A stretch of DNA of 64,000 nt from Thermothielavioides terrestris NRRL 8126 (taxonomy: Eukaryota > Ascomycota > Sordariomycetes > Sordariales > Chaetomiaceae): positions 4,718,501 to 4,782,500 of the forward strand of contig NC_016459.1 of NCBI RefSeq assembly GCF_000226115.1, in the 5' to 3' direction. The stretch's first letter is position 1, and each line of letters begins with the position of its first letter. Under the pieces are notes generated by a model, which saw nothing but the letters and a program-made list of their open reading frames with translations, was not told the origin of the DNA and searched no databases. Positions 33,746-44,867 of this stretch are shown here, piece by piece. The position numbers were made by a program, and so were the translations under genes.

Positions 33746-36195
33746 ATGAGATTTCGTGACGGTATGCCCTCCTTCCGACCAAGACTTAGCCCGCATGCGC
33801 CGGGGTCTGGTTTCTGACAGTCTGCACTTCTTTAGGTCAGTGGCTGGTCGCCGAGGGTGTGCGGACCGAGTATGCCGAGGAGGTGTACCGCGTCTCGCCG
33901 ATGCCCTCCGGCAAGGGCGTGAACCTCTTGTGCCCGACCCGCAAGATCCGGTCGCGCGGCGACACGCTGAACCTTAGCACGCTGAGTATTGTACGTTGCG
34001 GCCAGGCGAGAGAGCCTCCGTTTGCTTTGGTTGCAAAGGCCTAACGGCTCATGCTTCTCTCCTAGGACATCGAAGCGGTGTTTGATGGCGTCATCTCCGT
34101 CGAGACCACTCACTGGCAGGGCGCCGCCCGCCGCGGTCCCGATTTCGATATTTTCCCTGCCGGACGGCCGGACGTGGAGGCGAAGATCTCCAAAGACGAG
34201 ACCGGCACCACCGTCTCCGCCGGCGGACTCTCGGCGACGGTCAGCGGCAAGCCTCACGAGTTCGACATTGCGTTCCACCCCACCGGCAGCAAGAAGCCCT
34301 TGACAACTCTCCTCAACCGGTCCGTTGGCTTCGCATACACGCCTGCGCCGAGCACGCCCATGCAGCTCGCCGACATGCGCCAGTTCAAACACTACATTTT
34401 CACGCAAACCACGCTCAGCGTCGGCGAGTCGGTCCACGGCCTTGGTGAGCGGTTCGGTCCCTTCAACAAGGTCGGCCAGACCGTCGACTTGTGGAACGCG
34501 GACGGCGGCACCTCGTCGGACCAGGCGTACAAGAACATCAGCTTCTGGATGAGCTCGCGCGGCTACGGCGTCTTCATTGACACGCCGGAGCGTGTACAGC
34601 TCGAGATTGGAAGCGAGCGGTGCTGCCGCGTCCAAGCGAGCGTCGAAGGCCAGAGGCTGCGTTGGTTCATCATCTACGGCCCCTCCCCGCGTGACGTGCT
34701 CCGCAGATACTCGATCCTCACAGGAGCGCCCGGCAGCGTGCCCAGCTGGTCTTTCGGTCTCTGGCTGAGCACCTCCTTCACCACATCTTACGACGAGGAG
34801 ACGGTCAACAGCTTCCTGTCTGGCATGAGAGCCCGCGACATCCCCGTGGAGGTCTTTCACTTTGACTGCTTCTGGCTCAAAGCGTTCCAGTGGTGCGATT
34901 TCGAGTTCGACCGGGACATGTTCCCCGACCCCAAGGGCCAGATCACGCGCCTCAAGGCCGACGGCATCGTCAAGAAGGTCTGCGTGTGGACGAACCCATA
35001 CCTCGGCCAAGCATCGCCAGTGTTTGCCGAAGCTGCGGCCAAGGGCTACCTCCTCAAGCGCAAGAATGGCGACATTTTCCAGTGGGACCTGTGGCAGACG
35101 GGCATGGGCATCGTCGACTTTACGAACCCGGAGGCATGCGCTTGGTTTGTCAGCTGTCTCGAGCGGCTGTTTGACACTGGTGTCGACTGCATCAAGACCG
35201 ACTTCGGCGAGCGCATCCCTTCGGAGGACGTGCAGTGGTTCGACCCCGCCGTGGACCCCAAGCGGATGCACAACTACTACGCCTTCATCTACAACAAGCT
35301 GGTCTACGAGACGCTGCAGAAACGGTACGGCGCGAACGAGGCCGTACTTTTCGCCCGCAGCGCCACCGCAGGCACTCAGCGGTTTCCCCTGACCTGGGGC
35401 GGCGACTGCGAGTCAACTCCGGAAGCCATGGCTGAGTCGCTGCGAGGCGGTCTCTCGCTTGGCCTTTCCGGCTTTGCATTTTGGAGCGTGGACATCGGCG
35501 GCTTCGAGGGGTATCCGCCACCGTGGATCTACAAGCGCTGGGTTGCCTTTGGGCTTCTCTGCTCCCACTCCCGCCTCCACGGCTCAAATTCGTATCGTGT
35601 GCCCTGGACGGTCGATGACAACGACGAGTCGGACGAGGGATGCTCGGCCACGCTGCGCAAGTGGACACACCTCAAGGCGCGCTTGATGCCGTATCTGTTC
35701 TCGCAGGCTCAGGATTGCGTGAAGAACGGCCTCCCGCTGAGCTTGCGGGCGATGTGCATCGAGTTCCCTGATGACCCGACGTCATGGACCTTGGACCGCC
35801 AGTTTATGCTTGGGGATAGCCTCCTCGTGGCACCCGTGTTTGACGAGGATGGCACCGTCCAGTTCTACCTGCCCAAGGGCAACTGGACAAACTTCTTCAC
35901 CGGCGAGGTCAAAAGCGGCCCAGGCTGGTTCACCGAGACGCACAACTTTGGCTCTCTCCCGCTCTATGTGCGCCCCAACACGATTTTAGTGTTGGGAAAG
36001 GAAGGCGAAACGAGGACGGTGTATGACTACACGTGCGATGTCGACGTGAGAACCTACTTTGCCGGCGAAGGAGCCAAAGCGGTCTTGGTGGACAGCGAGG
36101 GTAGGAGAGTCGGCGTGCTCGAGGTAAGGGACGGGGAAGTTGTAGGGAAAGACGTGTTGCGGGGCAATTCATCCATCACCGTTGTACGCTCGTGA
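33746..36195 (+). CDS. GH31 alpha-xylosidase (766 aa)
   Basis: Family 31 glycosidase of the alpha-xylosidase (YicI-like) type, removing alpha-xylosyl residues from xyloglucan oligosaccharides. Exons 33746-33761 (only 16 nt, MRFRD-G), 33836-33990 and 34066-36195; phases match. No signal peptide is visible, so it is probably intracellular. The catalytic nucleophile lies in CIKTDFGERIP, as in YicI, and the acid/base Asp in FPLTWGGDCEST; HFDCFWLKAFQWCDFEFD and SVDIGGFEGYPPPWIYKRW are further conserved blocks. N-terminal beta-sandwich and C-terminal beta-domains are complete, and length agrees with YicI. The tiny first exon is supported by the frame and the QWLVAEGVRTEYAEEVY start of exon 2. Confidence 0.92.
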
Positions 36196-37340
36196 AGTAG
36201 TTACCAGTAGTTAACTGCTGCTCTACTTCCACAGCGCTGGTGATGGTAGACTTCCAGTGTGGATTGTGATGTGGCAACCGAGATGCGGAGCGTCTTGCTG
36301 TCCAAGCACCGCTTGGCGATGTTGCTCGCGAGAATCTGGATTCGGTCATGCTTGACCCGAAGTAAAGGTTCGCTTGCTCTTGACCCCGCACGCCGACCCA
36401 TGGACTCCACCCAGGAAAGGCGCTGGGGACGCGAAGTCGACCACTTGCATGCGTGTTTGTGTTCCGTACATACTGTGAGTACACAGTGCATCCTCCAGTT
36501 TGCCAGTTTCCTCGAATCCCCGGACAGAGTTTCAGTGTCTTTCACAGGGACTCAAGGTGCCTTTGTCAGACGAACGAGTACCTATCGCCGATGGGAAGTC
36601 CTGTATAGATACATGGCTGCGGGTTCTCGGATTTCCAACAACTTGACATGTGCCCAGAGCCTCAGAGTTACGTCTTGTGGTTTTTGCAGTTCAAATTTTT
36701 GTATTTTCCATTCAGAGAGCACGCCACTTCGATGTCTCGGCGTTTCACCAGCCGCAACCCCCCAACCTTTCCCCCCAACGTCGGCTGTGACCGCGGGCCG
36801 AGGCCCGCCGTTGTCCGTATTTAGAAAGCAGACCGATAGGACCAGCTTACGTGGTTCGTCCCCCGCACCGAGAAAGAGCCGGGGGCACCTCGCCTGTTCA
36901 CTATTGAAGAGTCGACTGGTGGCTTTTTAAAGGCGCACGAATCATGTGTCGCGAAGCAGATTCAGCCTGAAGTTGACAGGGCTAAGACGGCCGATTTTGT
37001 TGATGGACATACTGTGTACTGGGAAGTCGACTGCGGAGTAGCGTCCGATGTGCTTGAACGACGTCTTTCAGGTCCTCGCCCACGGGGAACTTGTGGAGGA
37101 GCTAACTAGCACATGCAGGAATACGACGTAACCCAGGGTCCGGGGAACAGGGCCTGGACCAAGCGAAGTTCGGCCCTCGTCACCTGCTGCCGGGACGCCA
37201 GAATGGCTTTAGTGTAGATATAAGTACGCCGGCCGTGGCGATGAGAGCTCGGAACAACCTCCGGCGGTGGTCGGAACCGTGTTTGGGACCGAGGGGCTAC
37301 CACACAGGACCTGACAGCACGACCACGCAAGCGAACAACA
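36196..37340. other. Intergenic region upstream of the sugar transporter
   Basis: No gene supported in 1.1 kb. Contains a GGCTAA site (36980-36985). Confidence 0.5.
36980..36985 (+). promoter_or_regulatory. Putative XlnR/Xyr1 site GGCTAA
   Basis: Exact GGCTAA about 355 bp upstream of the transporter ATG. The hexamer is short and can occur by chance; its weight comes from the neighbouring xylan-related genes. Confidence 0.35.
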
Positions 37341-39024
37341 ATGGGCAAAATATTCAATGTATTCCTTGCGGCCTTCGCCGCAACAGGGTAAGTTGATCAG
37401 ACGAGCCATGGTAACCGTCGACCGACCTGGGTATGCTGACCCTGTGATCATTTTAGGTCGTTCCTGTTCGGATACGACTCCGGTGTGATGACCGATGTCA
37501 TTGCATCACCCAACTTCCTCGCGTTCTTCAACACAGACACGGGAAGCCCCATCATTGGGGCCATCAACAGCACCTTCTCCGGCGGCGCCGTTTTTGGCTC
37601 CTTGATGGGCGGTCTCACGATGGACAGGTTTGGGCGCCGGAAGACAATCATGATCGGCGCCACGATCGCCCTCGTCGGTTCCATTCTGCAGTCTGCCGCC
37701 CACAACCTCGCCATGATCCTCGTTGGCCGCATCATTGCGGGCTGGGCGGTCGGGCTGCTGAGCATGTCGGTGCCCGTCTACCAGTCTGAGTGCGCTCACC
37801 CCAAGATCCGTGGCCTGATTGTCGGCCTTTCGCAGCAGATGATCGGTGTTGGGTTCATCGTGTAAGTTTTGGCTTAGTTTCAGTTCGGGCTCCGCTGGAC
37901 GGTTTTGTTTCTAACCACCACCACACAGCTCGACGTGGGTGGGATACGGGTCTGCTCAAGCACATGGCGACCTCGGCCAGTTCCAGTGGCGGTTCCCCCT
38001 CGCCTTCCAGGCCCTCCCTGCCCTCCTTCTCGTATGCGGCATCATGTTCTTCCCGGAGTCTCCGCGGCACCTGATAGAGAAAGACCGAGAGGAAGAGGCG
38101 ATGCGGGTCCTCCGGAAGCTCCACTTTAACGGCACCAACGAGGATTGGATCCGGCAGGAATTCCATGAGATCAAGACCACCATTGCGGCCGAGAAAGCCA
38201 TCACTGCTCCGGGATGGAGGATCATGTTCACAGTGCCCGAGTGGCGGACGCGTCTTATGCATGGCGTCGCCGTCCAAGTTTTCACCCAGTTCACCGGCAT
38301 CAACGTTATTGGGTATGTAGCCAGGTTGCTCTTCTTGGGGAGATGATTCGGCTCGGCTGACCGAGGCTGCCTCCTCGACAGATACTATCAGACACAGATG
38401 TACGACGCTCTTGGCATTACCGGCAACCGCAACCTGCTCGTCGCGGGTATCTACAACTGTGTGGGCCCCCTCGCCAACCTGATCTTTATCACCTTCCTCA
38501 TCGATCGCGTTGGGCGCCGGCAACCCCTGATCTGGGGTACCGTCGGGATTGCCGTCGCGCTCATCTGCGAGGCAGCCATCAACAGCAGGATTGACCCGGC
38601 GAATCCCGCCCACGGGCTCTCCATTGGCGGTGTCTTCTTTCTGTTCTGCGTCACCGTCATCTTTTCTCTCTCCTGGGGCCCCATCTCTTGGGTCTACATG
38701 TCCGAAGTCATGCCCATGCAGATCCGAGCTCGTGGCAATGCCTTTGCCACCGGCATTGGCAACTGGCTCGTGTCGACATTTTGGTCGCAGGTATCTCCTA
38801 TTGCTCTCAAACAACTCTCTTGGAAGTTTTACTTCCTGTTCGTCGCATGGGACATTGTGGTCACCATCCCCACCGTTTTCTTTGTCTTCAAGGAGACGAA
38901 GCAATTGTCGCTGGAGGAGATTGATCTCCTGTTTGGCGAGCGGTCGCTGGGTACCTTGCCCAAGGACCTCAACAAAGGCGAGCTGGCTCAACCAGAGCAG
39001 GACGAGGGTGAGAAGGCGGCTTGA
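37341..39024 (+). CDS. MFS sugar transporter (492 aa)
   Basis: Plasma membrane sugar/H+ symporter of the MFS sugar porter family (lactose permease/hexose/xylose-like); substrate not readable from sequence. Exons 37341-37387, 37457-37861, 37929-38312 and 38382-39024, all GT-AG and in phase (1479 nt). TM1 LFGYDSGVM is joined across intron 1. Family motifs: DRFGRRK (TM2-3 loop), IIAGWAVGLLSMSVPVYQSE, FFPESPRHLIEKDRE after TM6, QVFTQFTGINVIGYYQTQM across intron 3, DRVGRRQP in the C half, and VFFVFKETKQLSLEEID at the end. Intact, normal length. It lies in the same orientation as GH31, which suggests uptake of sugars released by the flanking secreted enzymes. Confidence 0.9.
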
Positions 39025-39635
39025 ACAAGTGAGCATTTGGAGACGAGCAGAACCTGGAACTGTCTGGTGCTGGGCCCTCGAGCCTTGAGCTCCGGGCCGT
39101 ATTCAGATAGTCACACCGTAGGGGAATGATCCAGTACCAACTTGCTTGGTGCCTAATTATGTTGGGCTCGCTAGCAGCTGAGTGGAACTTTCTTCTAAAC
39201 CACCCACAAGTTCATCAACTGCTATGGGGTGATCATGGATGATCGCTGTGTTTCATTGCACTGATTTCGCACTCCGGTTTTTGTCCAACCATTCTGCTTT
39301 CCTAGAGTGAATTGCCATTAACTTGTTTCCAAGCGGCGAAGTACGATTCCTTATCACTCTCCTACTTGATGTGGGGGTCAGCCGCTCTTTCTGACTTTAT
39401 ATGCGGATTTGCCAAGGAAAGACATCGCAGTGGTAGGGAAACAGATTTATATACCAGGCACAGAGGATCGAGCGTTGAAAGTGTGAGGTACAGACCACCA
39501 AACCTGTAGAGAGACAGATAATGTAACACGTTCCTTGCGAGTCGGGTGCTCGGGGTCTCCCAGCTGCGATCCCAAGTCCCACATCTCCCCATTAATCCAC
39601 AGCCACGGTGTGCCAGCGCATTGGAGAGTCAACAC
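39025..39635. other. Intergenic region, convergent gene ends
   Basis: 3' flanks of the transporter and the xylanase, which converge. No further gene seen. Confidence 0.5.
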
Positions 39636-40428
39636 TCAGGCACTGAGAGTGTACTTGGAATTCCCGCCCGCATTGCCCCAGCCTTCGGTTGCCAGCACCT
39701 GGTAGTCGTGCTGGCCCAGATTCAAGCCAACCTTTGCCCACGCTGCGAAGTGGTTCGCGAGGGTAACGGTGCCACCTTCGGGGCGCTTTTCAACCCGGTT
39801 GGAGATGTACTGCCAGAACGTGGACGTGCCAGCGATGGAAGGCTGGTTGACCTGTTGGTGCTTCCAGATCTCGTACGTGCCCCCGTCGCTCTCAAAAGTG
39901 CCGAGCTTCTGGCCCTGGGCGGACCCTTTGCCGTCCGACGTCCACTCCTGGACGTAGTATTCCACCAGGGGGTTCCTAGTCCAGCCGTAGATGGAGACGA
40001 GGACGGTGCCCGAGGTGCGGGTTGTGCTTCCAGAGAAAGTGATGTTCCTGGGATTGGGCGTGAGCCTTGCTTTGAATCTTCAAGAGTCGCAGGGGACAAC
40101 TGAAGGAGGGGCTGGGAGAAAGGTCCGATTTGGACGACAATGTAGCAGTGAAGGCGCAACGAGCGTACCTGGCAGTACCCCTCGACCAACCCTTACCGAC
40201 AACGAAGTCTCCCGCGCCCGAGAAGGTGACCGAGTAGCCGTTTGAGGAAGGACTGAACTGGACGTTGCCTCCGGTTCTGTAGTTCTGATTGTAATCCTGG
40301 CGACGGGCGAGGTCGTGAGGTCCAAACTCGAAGTCCGGCAGATCAGGCCCATACGCATTGGCAGCAGGGGCGGCAAAGGTCCCCGAGATGGCCGCCGCAG
40401 CGACGACGAGGTAAGTGAGAGTAACCAT
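39636..40428 (-). CDS. GH11 endo-1,4-beta-xylanase (229 aa)
   Basis: Secreted family 11 xylanase cutting the xylan backbone. Exons 40428-40169 and 40065-39636; the donor GTACGC after ...KGWSRGTA-R and acceptor GCAAG give ARLTPNPRNITFSG, keeping the conserved VVGKGW. A donor at GTAAGG would delete KGW and is less likely. Signal peptide MVTLTYLVVAAAAISGTFA and a short propeptide ending at the dibasic LARRQ precede the mature YNQNYRTGGNVQFSPSSNGY. Catalytic Glu pair: nucleophile in PLVEYYVQEW and acid/base in LATEGWGNAGG. The thumb and FWQYISNRVEKRPEGGTVT cord region are present. No carbohydrate-binding module. Length is standard. Confidence 0.92.
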
Positions 40429-40515
40429 CGCAACAGTGAACAACGTTGAGACACAGGACAACAGAGGTGTGGCAAGTCCCGGGAAAGGGAGAGGGGTCGT
40501 GTGAGCGTGAGCTTC

Positions 40516-40532
40516 GATACATATATGTATAT
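40516..40532 (-). promoter_or_regulatory. TATA-like element of the xylanase promoter
   Basis: AT-only alternating stretch (ATACATATATGTATAT) about 90-105 bp upstream of the xylanase ATG, at a plausible TATA distance. Confidence 0.45.
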
Positions 40533-40558
40533 TTGCAGCCAAGGGGTCCCTTTACGTC

Positions 40559-40564
40559 GGCTAA
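40559..40564 (+). promoter_or_regulatory. Putative XlnR/Xyr1 site GGCTAA
   Basis: Exact GGCTAA 131 bp upstream of the xylanase ATG, just behind the TATA-like element. GGCTAA is the published core for the XlnR/Xyr1 activators of xylanase genes; location fits, function is inferred. Confidence 0.5.
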
Positions 40565-40568
40565 TTAA

Positions 40569-42235
40569 GATCCCAGAAGTATCACATGGCCCGTTTCCTG
40601 GTACGCCGTGAGAGATGTTCAGGCGTAGTTATTTTCGCACTGAACTCCGGTCATCCGGATGGCAATGCACCATTCTCGCACCCTCCCAGATGCCCCGACA
40701 AGCGGCCCAACCGGAGTCGAGGGCACACAAATCGAACGTTGCCATGTCCGGCCCACGGAAAGGCGAAATTGATACGGCAGATCACGTCGTCATCGGTACA
40801 AGTGTCTAACGGCCGTGGACCTTCACGCTCGGAGGTGTTGCGGTTGGGATCATCTCATCTGATCTATACACCACGTCATTTCAACGTTCCTAGGTTGCTT
40901 GCTCCGGCAAAATAACGGCGTAGGGCCAGCCTTATTGCAATACCTGACCCGGTCCAATGAAGGCCGATGAGGTCTCTATTCGAGGCTGCCGGTTCTCTGA
41001 GCGGCTGTTTCCTGTATCGTTTTATCCACGCGCCGCTGCTGTGCTTAATACTGGATATCCCTTGCGCCACCAAATGACCGTGAAGGCGATTACAGCCACT
41101 GCGGGAAATGCCGGCAGACAGCGTTGATTGCGCAACTCCGGGGCCTGATGGCGGGGAGATGCTACATTTCCTGAGCATCCTTGAAGTTATATAGCAGCAT
41201 ATATTAGAGTTGGACGCTTCCCCGCACGCCACTCGTTTCAGGGGCTCCCTCTGACAGCGACAGTCGATCACGAGGTACAGTGGTTCGAAGTATACCATCA
41301 AATGAGAATGCGGTCCCAGGGCTGCGTAAGATTGGAGGAAAGGGGAAGACCCAACCGTTTGCCCCCGCCAGGCTTGTGTTCCAACAACGGCCGGTTGCTG
41401 TGTGAAAGAAGCAGCAACCACATCCACATGGGAGATATGCTGAAAACGCCCCAGGTCGCTTCCACTATAAGGCCAGGAAGACCTAGCTCCCCTCAGGGCA
41501 AGGTAACTCAGGTAGCAAGTCAGAAAGCTGAGTCAGTCCTCTGTCGCTCGAACACCAAGGTGTCTTGGTTAGGTAATGAGGTGAACAAATATAACCCATT
41601 ACGGCCAATCCTTTGAGTCGTCTTTGCCAACTGGGGGTTGTCTATGATATGTACTGTACCGTTGACTTCGGGCCGCCGCAGCGGGCAGGCTTGGTTTATG
41701 GCTACAGTGCGGACATCTTGTGCAGATCTTCCATCCTCGAAAAAGGGCTGCGTGTAGACGGTTTGGGCGGCGGAACGGACTTACGTGGGTAGTAAATCTC
41801 ACCACTTGGCACATCCATACAGGTACCTACCTACAGTAGCTTTTTGACATTGGATAGTGGTCCCGTCCTTTTCTGGGTGCGCCCCGGGGCAGGTAGGGGC
41901 TTGAGAACGGTGAGGTGCCGCTAACTCTTCATGACTGCTGCTTCAATGCACGGGATCGAGCGCGAGACCTCGTGGTAATCAACAATCGCCGTTTTTAGGC
42001 GTTTTCAATTCGCACCCCCCGCCAGGTCCCAGAGTTCGTCATCAGAGAGGGTAGCCGGGGGTTTGCTGCGCCAAGAAAGTTAAGAAGCTTGGCTTTCTCG
42101 GGTCCCACAGGGCAACAAGCAGGGCAGGATGCGCCGCTTCGTCCCCCACACTTCAAACCAAGATCCCTCGGGCCTTGCTCTGGAGTCTGGCACGGCGACA
42201 CGCCTCGCCGCACAAAACGTAACGGATAATGCAAG
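40569..42235. other. Intergenic region, no gene seen
   Basis: About 1.7 kb between the divergent xylanase and Zn2Cys6 genes. No ORF with family traits on either strand. Confidence 0.5.
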
Positions 42236-44495
42236 ATGCCGCCGGCGCGCGGAGCCGGTTCCCAGAGAGCGCAGAGGGGCAGCACCTGCCACCGCTGCAG
42301 AGGAATGAAGGTAGGCAGTGGAGGGTTTGCAGTTGGAACTCTCACGCACCGCGGCTGACAGTGCCCCCCTAATCAGCTCCGATGTGACGCCCAGCGTCAG
42401 TTTCCGGCTCCGTGCACGCGATGTGCTAGGGCGGGACTCGATTGCTCCCCAGTCATTACCGCCTCCGCGCGGCATGCTTTGGACGGGTATGCTAAGCCGC
42501 TCCACCCGGAGACTGAAACCGAAGTACTGAGACAGGACACACGCCGCTCATATTTTCTGTTCCCGCAGGCCCGCCGACCCATCGATTCGGATTGCGCAGC
42601 TTGAGAACGATGTACGTGAACTCCGCCAAAGCCTCCAGCGCGGCGGCCTGGTCGAAACGAGGGCGCCCGCGATGCCGGCATCGTCTCGGACCGAGCCAAA
42701 CGAGGCGGCGGAGTGGAAGAGCGCTGCCGACCTCGCCATCGGACTGGGTGTCCAAGTGCCGACCCGATCTCTTGGCGATGTTGAAATATCGGCCCACGAC
42801 CTCTTGGAACTCATCGACATGTGAGACGCCCTGCTTCGTCGAAAACAGGCCCAGGTCTACCTACCTACCTACCGGACCTGCCTTATTCACGCTGTATGTA
42901 CTCGGCCTGATTGCCCGCTGATGTAACATATGTCCAGATTCTTCTCTCGGTTTCATCCTCAACTGCCCTTTCTCACAGGAAAAGAGCAGTTGATCAGGGA
43001 CTGCGTGGCTTGTCCACTGCTGTCCTGGGCAGTCGTGGCTGTCGCTGCTCGAGCATCTCCATCGCTGGAACCTATCCGGCCCCGGCTTGTTTGGCCCATT
43101 CGACGCCTGGCTTCCGAATCCATCCTTCAGCCAAGATCGCTGCCCGTCATCCAGGCTCTGTTGCTGCTCTGCCTCTGGCCGATGCCCTATGCATCTTTGA
43201 TCGACGATCCGTCATGGATGTTTTCGGGCATAGCGACGCAAAAGGCCTTGCAATTAGGTCTGTCCCGGCCGTTCGCTGCTCTCATGCAGCAAACAAAGGG
43301 AGACGAAAAGGCGGCGCGGTCTCTGCGGTGCACCTGGATCGCCTGCTTTATCGTGGGTCAGATGTAAGCTCCTAGACGGCCTGGTATTTCCGTTGCTGCC
43401 TCGAAAACGCGATTCTGATCCCAGAGCAGGCTCAGTGACCGGTTCGGCATCCCGTCCCTCGTTTCCCTTGAACCGTCGGTTCTCGCAGCACCCATGCCCC
43501 CAGTCCTGCGAGCAGTCGCCGAAGCGGCGCGCAAGGACTCGATAATCTCTTCGCTGCTCGCCCAGCAGAAGCCGGGCAACGGGTTGCAGTCCTTTCTGCC
43601 CGTTCTCAAGGCGTCAGAGTCCCAGCTCGAGAGTTTGGACACCGAGTTCGGAGAGCATGAGTCACCACTGCTTCAACGGCTCCTGTCTTCGATCAAACTA
43701 CGACTCTATTCGTGCGCCCTGCTGCCCAATGCTCAGGACCAGGATGCCGGTGCCGGTGCCGAGAGCTCCTTGCACATCATGAGCTATGCCACAAAGGCCT
43801 ACACCATTGCGATGGCTGTTATAAACAAGGCTCTTGAGGGCCATGACGGCGATACCTACAAGATCGCGGCGACGGGAGGCGGCGAACACTCACCGCCACG
43901 CTGTGCCTTGTGGACGTTTATCGATCTGCAGTCCTTCATCATGGCCGTTTTCACCGTACTACACCTCGTCCGGACATACCCAAACCTCTCTGGCCAGCAT
44001 GAGGTATCTCGGATCTCACAACAAACATGTTCGATGCTGCATGCCTGCTCCGTCGTCGAGGGCGACCACTTCTACCGCGTGTGTGAGGTCATCAGCTATC
44101 TGGCCAGCAAGGGCCCCAATACGGAGAGCAGCGATGAGGATACGGGAGCAGAAGATGCCGTGCCGACTATCCGGCCGAGTATTGGCGTCGGTGTTGCCCA
44201 TAAAATGATAAAAGAGGCCAAAAAGAGATACCGCAGCGGCAGGCGGTTTCCCGAGCAGTTCCCGATGATGGACTCTGACGGGACGGCGGTGGAGGCTGAG
44301 AGCGCAGCAGGCACAACCCCCAGCACCGACGACTGGCTCCAATTTCCGCTCTCAAACCTTGTACCCCCGGCATTTGATATGATGACTTGGCCATCCTGGG
44401 ACAGCGGAGTGATGTTTGGTGACAATCTGGATGCTCAGCTCCCGATGGTCGATAGCTCCACAGAACATCCCCGAGCCCACCAAGGTCTTCAGTGA
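42236..44495 (+). CDS. Zn2Cys6 transcription factor with fungal TF domain (642 aa)
   Basis: Nuclear regulator. Five exons: 42236-42310, 42377-42486, 42569-42820, 42938-43363 and 43430-44495, all in phase (1929 nt). The binuclear zinc cluster only appears after splicing: C18-x2-C21-x6-C28-x9-C38-x2-C41-x6-C48, with intron 1 falling between Lys25 and Leu26 inside the cluster. A short coiled coil (SIRIAQLENDVRELRQSLQ) follows as dimerisation element. The middle region ELIDIFFSRFHPQLPFL and ATQKALQLGLSRP is typical of the fungal_trans/MHR domain of the LEU3-like group. The acidic, Pro/Trp-containing C terminus could activate. Target genes unknown; neighbours are a xylanase and a DHA1 exporter, either of which it might control. 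Confidence 0.85.
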
Positions 44496-44867
44496 CCATG
44501 GCATGCTTTGCTCAGCCAACGGGCTTAGGACCTGCATGAGCGCAGGCCACGGACTGAGAGCGAACTGCTTTCCGCCTCTCCTCACTGTCTATAAGGCGTC
44601 TAGTATATCTCCCCTTTAGGAAAGTTCGCGGTCTGGAGCTCGCGACGCGAGCTCCGAAATGTGGAGTAAGGCCGGGTTTAAGACTGGGGCGGACAGGCTT
44701 TTAACTCCGGTAATCTCCTGGCGTAAGGTATCTCCGCCAAAAAACAGGGGACAGAGAAATGTTTTTGGAAGCTTTAAATCAACAAGTTGTGCGCTCCCAT
44801 TTGTCCGATACCTCGCTGGACTCAACGTGTGCCTTCAGATGCTAAACTTGACGCGGCCAACGGCGTG
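44496..44867. other. Intergenic/promoter region of the DHA1 transporter
   Basis: 372 bp. An open frame extends upstream of 44868 without an ATG and lacks transporter features, so I treat it as 5' UTR. Confidence 0.5.
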
